The notes under the pieces: model-generated | Database searches by the model: none | Told to the model about the DNA's origin: nothing | The model's input: the letters and a program-made list of their open reading frames with translations, nothing else | Shown here: in pieces, positions 62,636 through 64,000 of the stretch | Layout: each line of letters opens with the position of its first letter | Numbering within the stretch: position 1 is the first letter of the stretch | Assembly: GCF_902506535.1 (NCBI RefSeq) | Contig: NZ_LR733825.1 | Location: 313,206-377,205, forward strand | Direction: 5' to 3' | Origin: Pseudomonas sp. 8Z | GTDB lineage: Bacteria; Pseudomonadota; Gammaproteobacteria; Pseudomonadales; Pseudomonadaceae | Length of the DNA stretch: 64,000 bases | Position numbers and translations under genes: made by a program

Positions 62636-63982
62636 ATGAACATGCCGCAGACCGCAACCCCGTCCCTGGCCAGCCAGCTCAAGCTGGATGCGCACTGGAT
62701 GCCGTTCTCCGCCAACCGCGCCTTCCAGCGTGACCCACGTTTGATCGTGGCCGCCGAAGGCAACTGGCTGACCGACGATAGCGGGCGCAAGGTCTATGAC
62801 AGCCTGTCCGGCCTATGGACCTGCGGCGCCGGCCACTCGCGCAAGGAAATTCAGGAGGCCGTGGCCAAGCAACTCGGCACCCTCGACTACTCGCCGGGCT
62901 TTCAGCACGGCCACCCACTGTCGTTCAAGTTGGCCGAAGAAGTCGCCGACCTGATGCCGGGCGAGCTGAACCACGTCTTCTTCACCGGCTCCGGCTCCGA
63001 GTGTGCCGACACCGCGGTGAAGATGGCCAAGGCCTACTGGCGCCTGAAAGGTCAGCCGGCCAAGACCAAGTTCATTGGCCGCGCCCGTGGTTACCACGGC
63101 GTCAACATCGCCGGCACCTCGCTCGGCGGCATCGGCGGCAACCGCAAGATGTACGGCCAGTTCATGGATGCCGACCACCTGCCGCACACCCTGCAACCGC
63201 ATCTGGCCTTCACCAAGGGCATGGCCGAAACTGGCGGCGTGGAACTGGCCAACGAACTGCTCAAGCTGATCGAACTGCACGACGCCTCCAACATCGCCGC
63301 CGTCATCGTCGAACCGATGTCCGGCTCTGCGGGCGCCATCGTGCCGCCGGTGGGCTACCTGCAGCGCCTGCGCGAAATCTGCACGCAGCACAACATCCTG
63401 CTGATCTTCGATGAGGTCATCACCGGCTTTGGCCGCATGGGCAAGTGGAGCGGCGCGGAGTACTTCGGCGTCACCCCGGATCTGATGAACGTCGCCAAGC
63501 AAATCACCAACGGCGCCATCCCGCTCGGTGCGGTAATCGCCAGCAGCGAGATCTACACCACTTTCATGCAGCAGCCGTCGCCGGAGCACATGATCGAGTT
63601 CACTCACGGCTACACCTATTCGGCGCACCCGGTCGCCTGCGCCGCCGGCCTGGCGACGCTGGAACTGCTCAAGCGCGAGAACCTGATCCAGCAAGCCGCC
63701 GAACTGGCGCCCAAGTTCGAGGCCGCCTTGCATGGCCTCAAAGGCGCCAAGCACGTCGTCGACATCCGCAACTGCGGCCTGGCCGGTGCGCTGCAAATCG
63801 CCCCGCGTGACGGCGATGCGGTGATCCGCCCTTACGAGGCCGGTATCGCCCTGTGGAAGGCCGGCTTCTACGTGCGCTTCGGCGGCGACACCCTGCAGTT
63901 CGGCCCAACCTTCAACGCCAAGATCGAAGACCTCGACCGCGTGTTCAACGCCGTTGGCGACGTGCTGAACACACTCGACTGA
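62636..63982 (+). CDS. bauA: beta-alanine (omega-amino acid):pyruvate aminotransferase
   Basis: This encodes 448 residues, a class III PLP aminotransferase. It moves the amino group of beta-alanine and other omega-amines to pyruvate. Visible are YDSLSGLWTCGAGHSRKEIQ, FFTGSGSECADTAVKMAKAYW, LLIFDEVITGFGRMG (D259) and the PLP lysine K288 in LMNVAKQITNGAIPLGAV. ATG 62636 (MNMPQ) has GAGGCC upstream; the frame extends further into the REP element. Downstream genes fall beyond the window. Confidence 0.94.
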   Translation: MNMPQTATPSLASQLKLDAHWMPFSANRAFQRDPRLIVAAEGNWLTDDSGRKVYDSLSGLWTCGAGHSRKEIQEAVAKQLGTLDYSPGFQHGHPLSFKLAEEVADLMPGELNHVFFTGSGSECADTAVKMAKAYWRLKGQPAKTKFIGRARGYHGVNIAGTSLGGIGGNRKMYGQFMDADHLPHTLQPHLAFTKGMAETGGVELANELLKLIELHDASNIAAVIVEPMSGSAGAIVPPVGYLQRLREICTQHNILLIFDEVITGFGRMGKWSGAEYFGVTPDLMNVAKQITNGAIPLGAVIASSEIYTTFMQQPSPEHMIEFTHGYTYSAHPVACAAGLATLELLKRENLIQQAAELAPKFEAALHGLKGAKHVVDIRNCGLAGALQIAPRDGDAVIRPYEAGIALWKAGFYVRFGGDTLQFGPTFNAKIEDLDRVFNAVGDVLNTLD

Positions 63983-63986
63983 TTCC

Positions 63987-64000
63987 TGTGGGAGGGGCTT
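63987..64000. repeat. start of a REP element at the window edge
   Basis: TGTGGGAGGGGCTT, right after the aminotransferase stop, matches the outer part of the GTGGGAGGGCTTTAGCCGCGA-type arm found at 62576-62596. The rest lies outside. Confidence 0.5.

Noticed and set aside
1..64000. CRISPR arrays, tRNA or rRNA genes, phage genes
   Set aside because: No regularly spaced short repeats, no cloverleaf sequence and no phage structural genes were seen on either strand.

Overview
The window is a chromosomal segment of a high-GC gammaproteobacterium, almost certainly Pseudomonas. The signs are the malate synthase G / RarD / SrkA / ModE / ComF / bioBFHCD block followed by three large acyl-CoA dehydrogenases (as I recall, the order in P. 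aeruginosa), a PsrA-type palindrome before the first dehydrogenase, a GacA box with a GGA-rich RsmY-like RNA, and Pseudomonas-type REP repeats. Species cannot be fixed from sequence alone.

Layout. 1-13 kb: the end of creD, two small hypothetical genes, a reverse TonB-dependent siderophore receptor, a DUF4212 + sodium:solute symporter pair with its usual companions (a DEDDh exonuclease and a cNMP/CBS/DUF294 protein), trhP (tRNA hydroxylation), and an LTA-synthase-like sulfatase. 13-15.8 kb: an islet with one membrane acyltransferase gene between two ~450 bp inverted repeats. 15.8-24.6 kb: core genes glcB, GNAT, gcvR-like, rarD, LprI-like, srkA, modE, comF. 24.6-29.3 kb: the biotin operon bioB-F-H-C-D with a BirA-like operator. 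29.4-37.8 kb: a flagellar-rod-like mini protein, a SprA-like protein, three paralogous acyl-CoA dehydrogenases and a diguanylate cyclase. 38-43.5 kb: histidine utilisation genes hutI-hutU-hutH-hutC with two HutC-type operators upstream. 43.6-43.8 kb: an unannotated Rsm-type regulatory RNA with a perfect GacA box. 44-47.7 kb: FMN reductase and a TRAP transporter (dctPQM-type).

47.7-52 kb is the accessory part: lower GC, a fragment of a group II intron reverse transcriptase, then four attC sites delimiting three complete integron gene cassettes (unknown protein, LysE-type exporter, orphan barstar) and a fourth cassette that has lost its own attC (HNH protein). No integrase is visible, so this is a cluster of attC sites lacking an integrase (CALIN-type). 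It is followed by two reverse genes (unknown, EcsC-like) between ~85 bp direct repeats. 52-64 kb returns to core-like genes: DUF4234-like protein, SDR, DUF922 protease and YigZ, PhoX phosphatase, TetR regulator, chemoreceptor, xanthine/uracil-family permease, and a divergent LysR / beta-alanine:pyruvate aminotransferase pair cut by the window end.

The strongest less-obvious results are the attC array whose cassette ends pair exactly with their own attC sites, the intron remnant next to it, the Rsm RNA, the BirA, PsrA and HutC operators, and several MITE-like or inverted repeats. I found no wholly new defence or biosynthetic system; the best unknowns are the cassette proteins and the EcsC/unknown pair.
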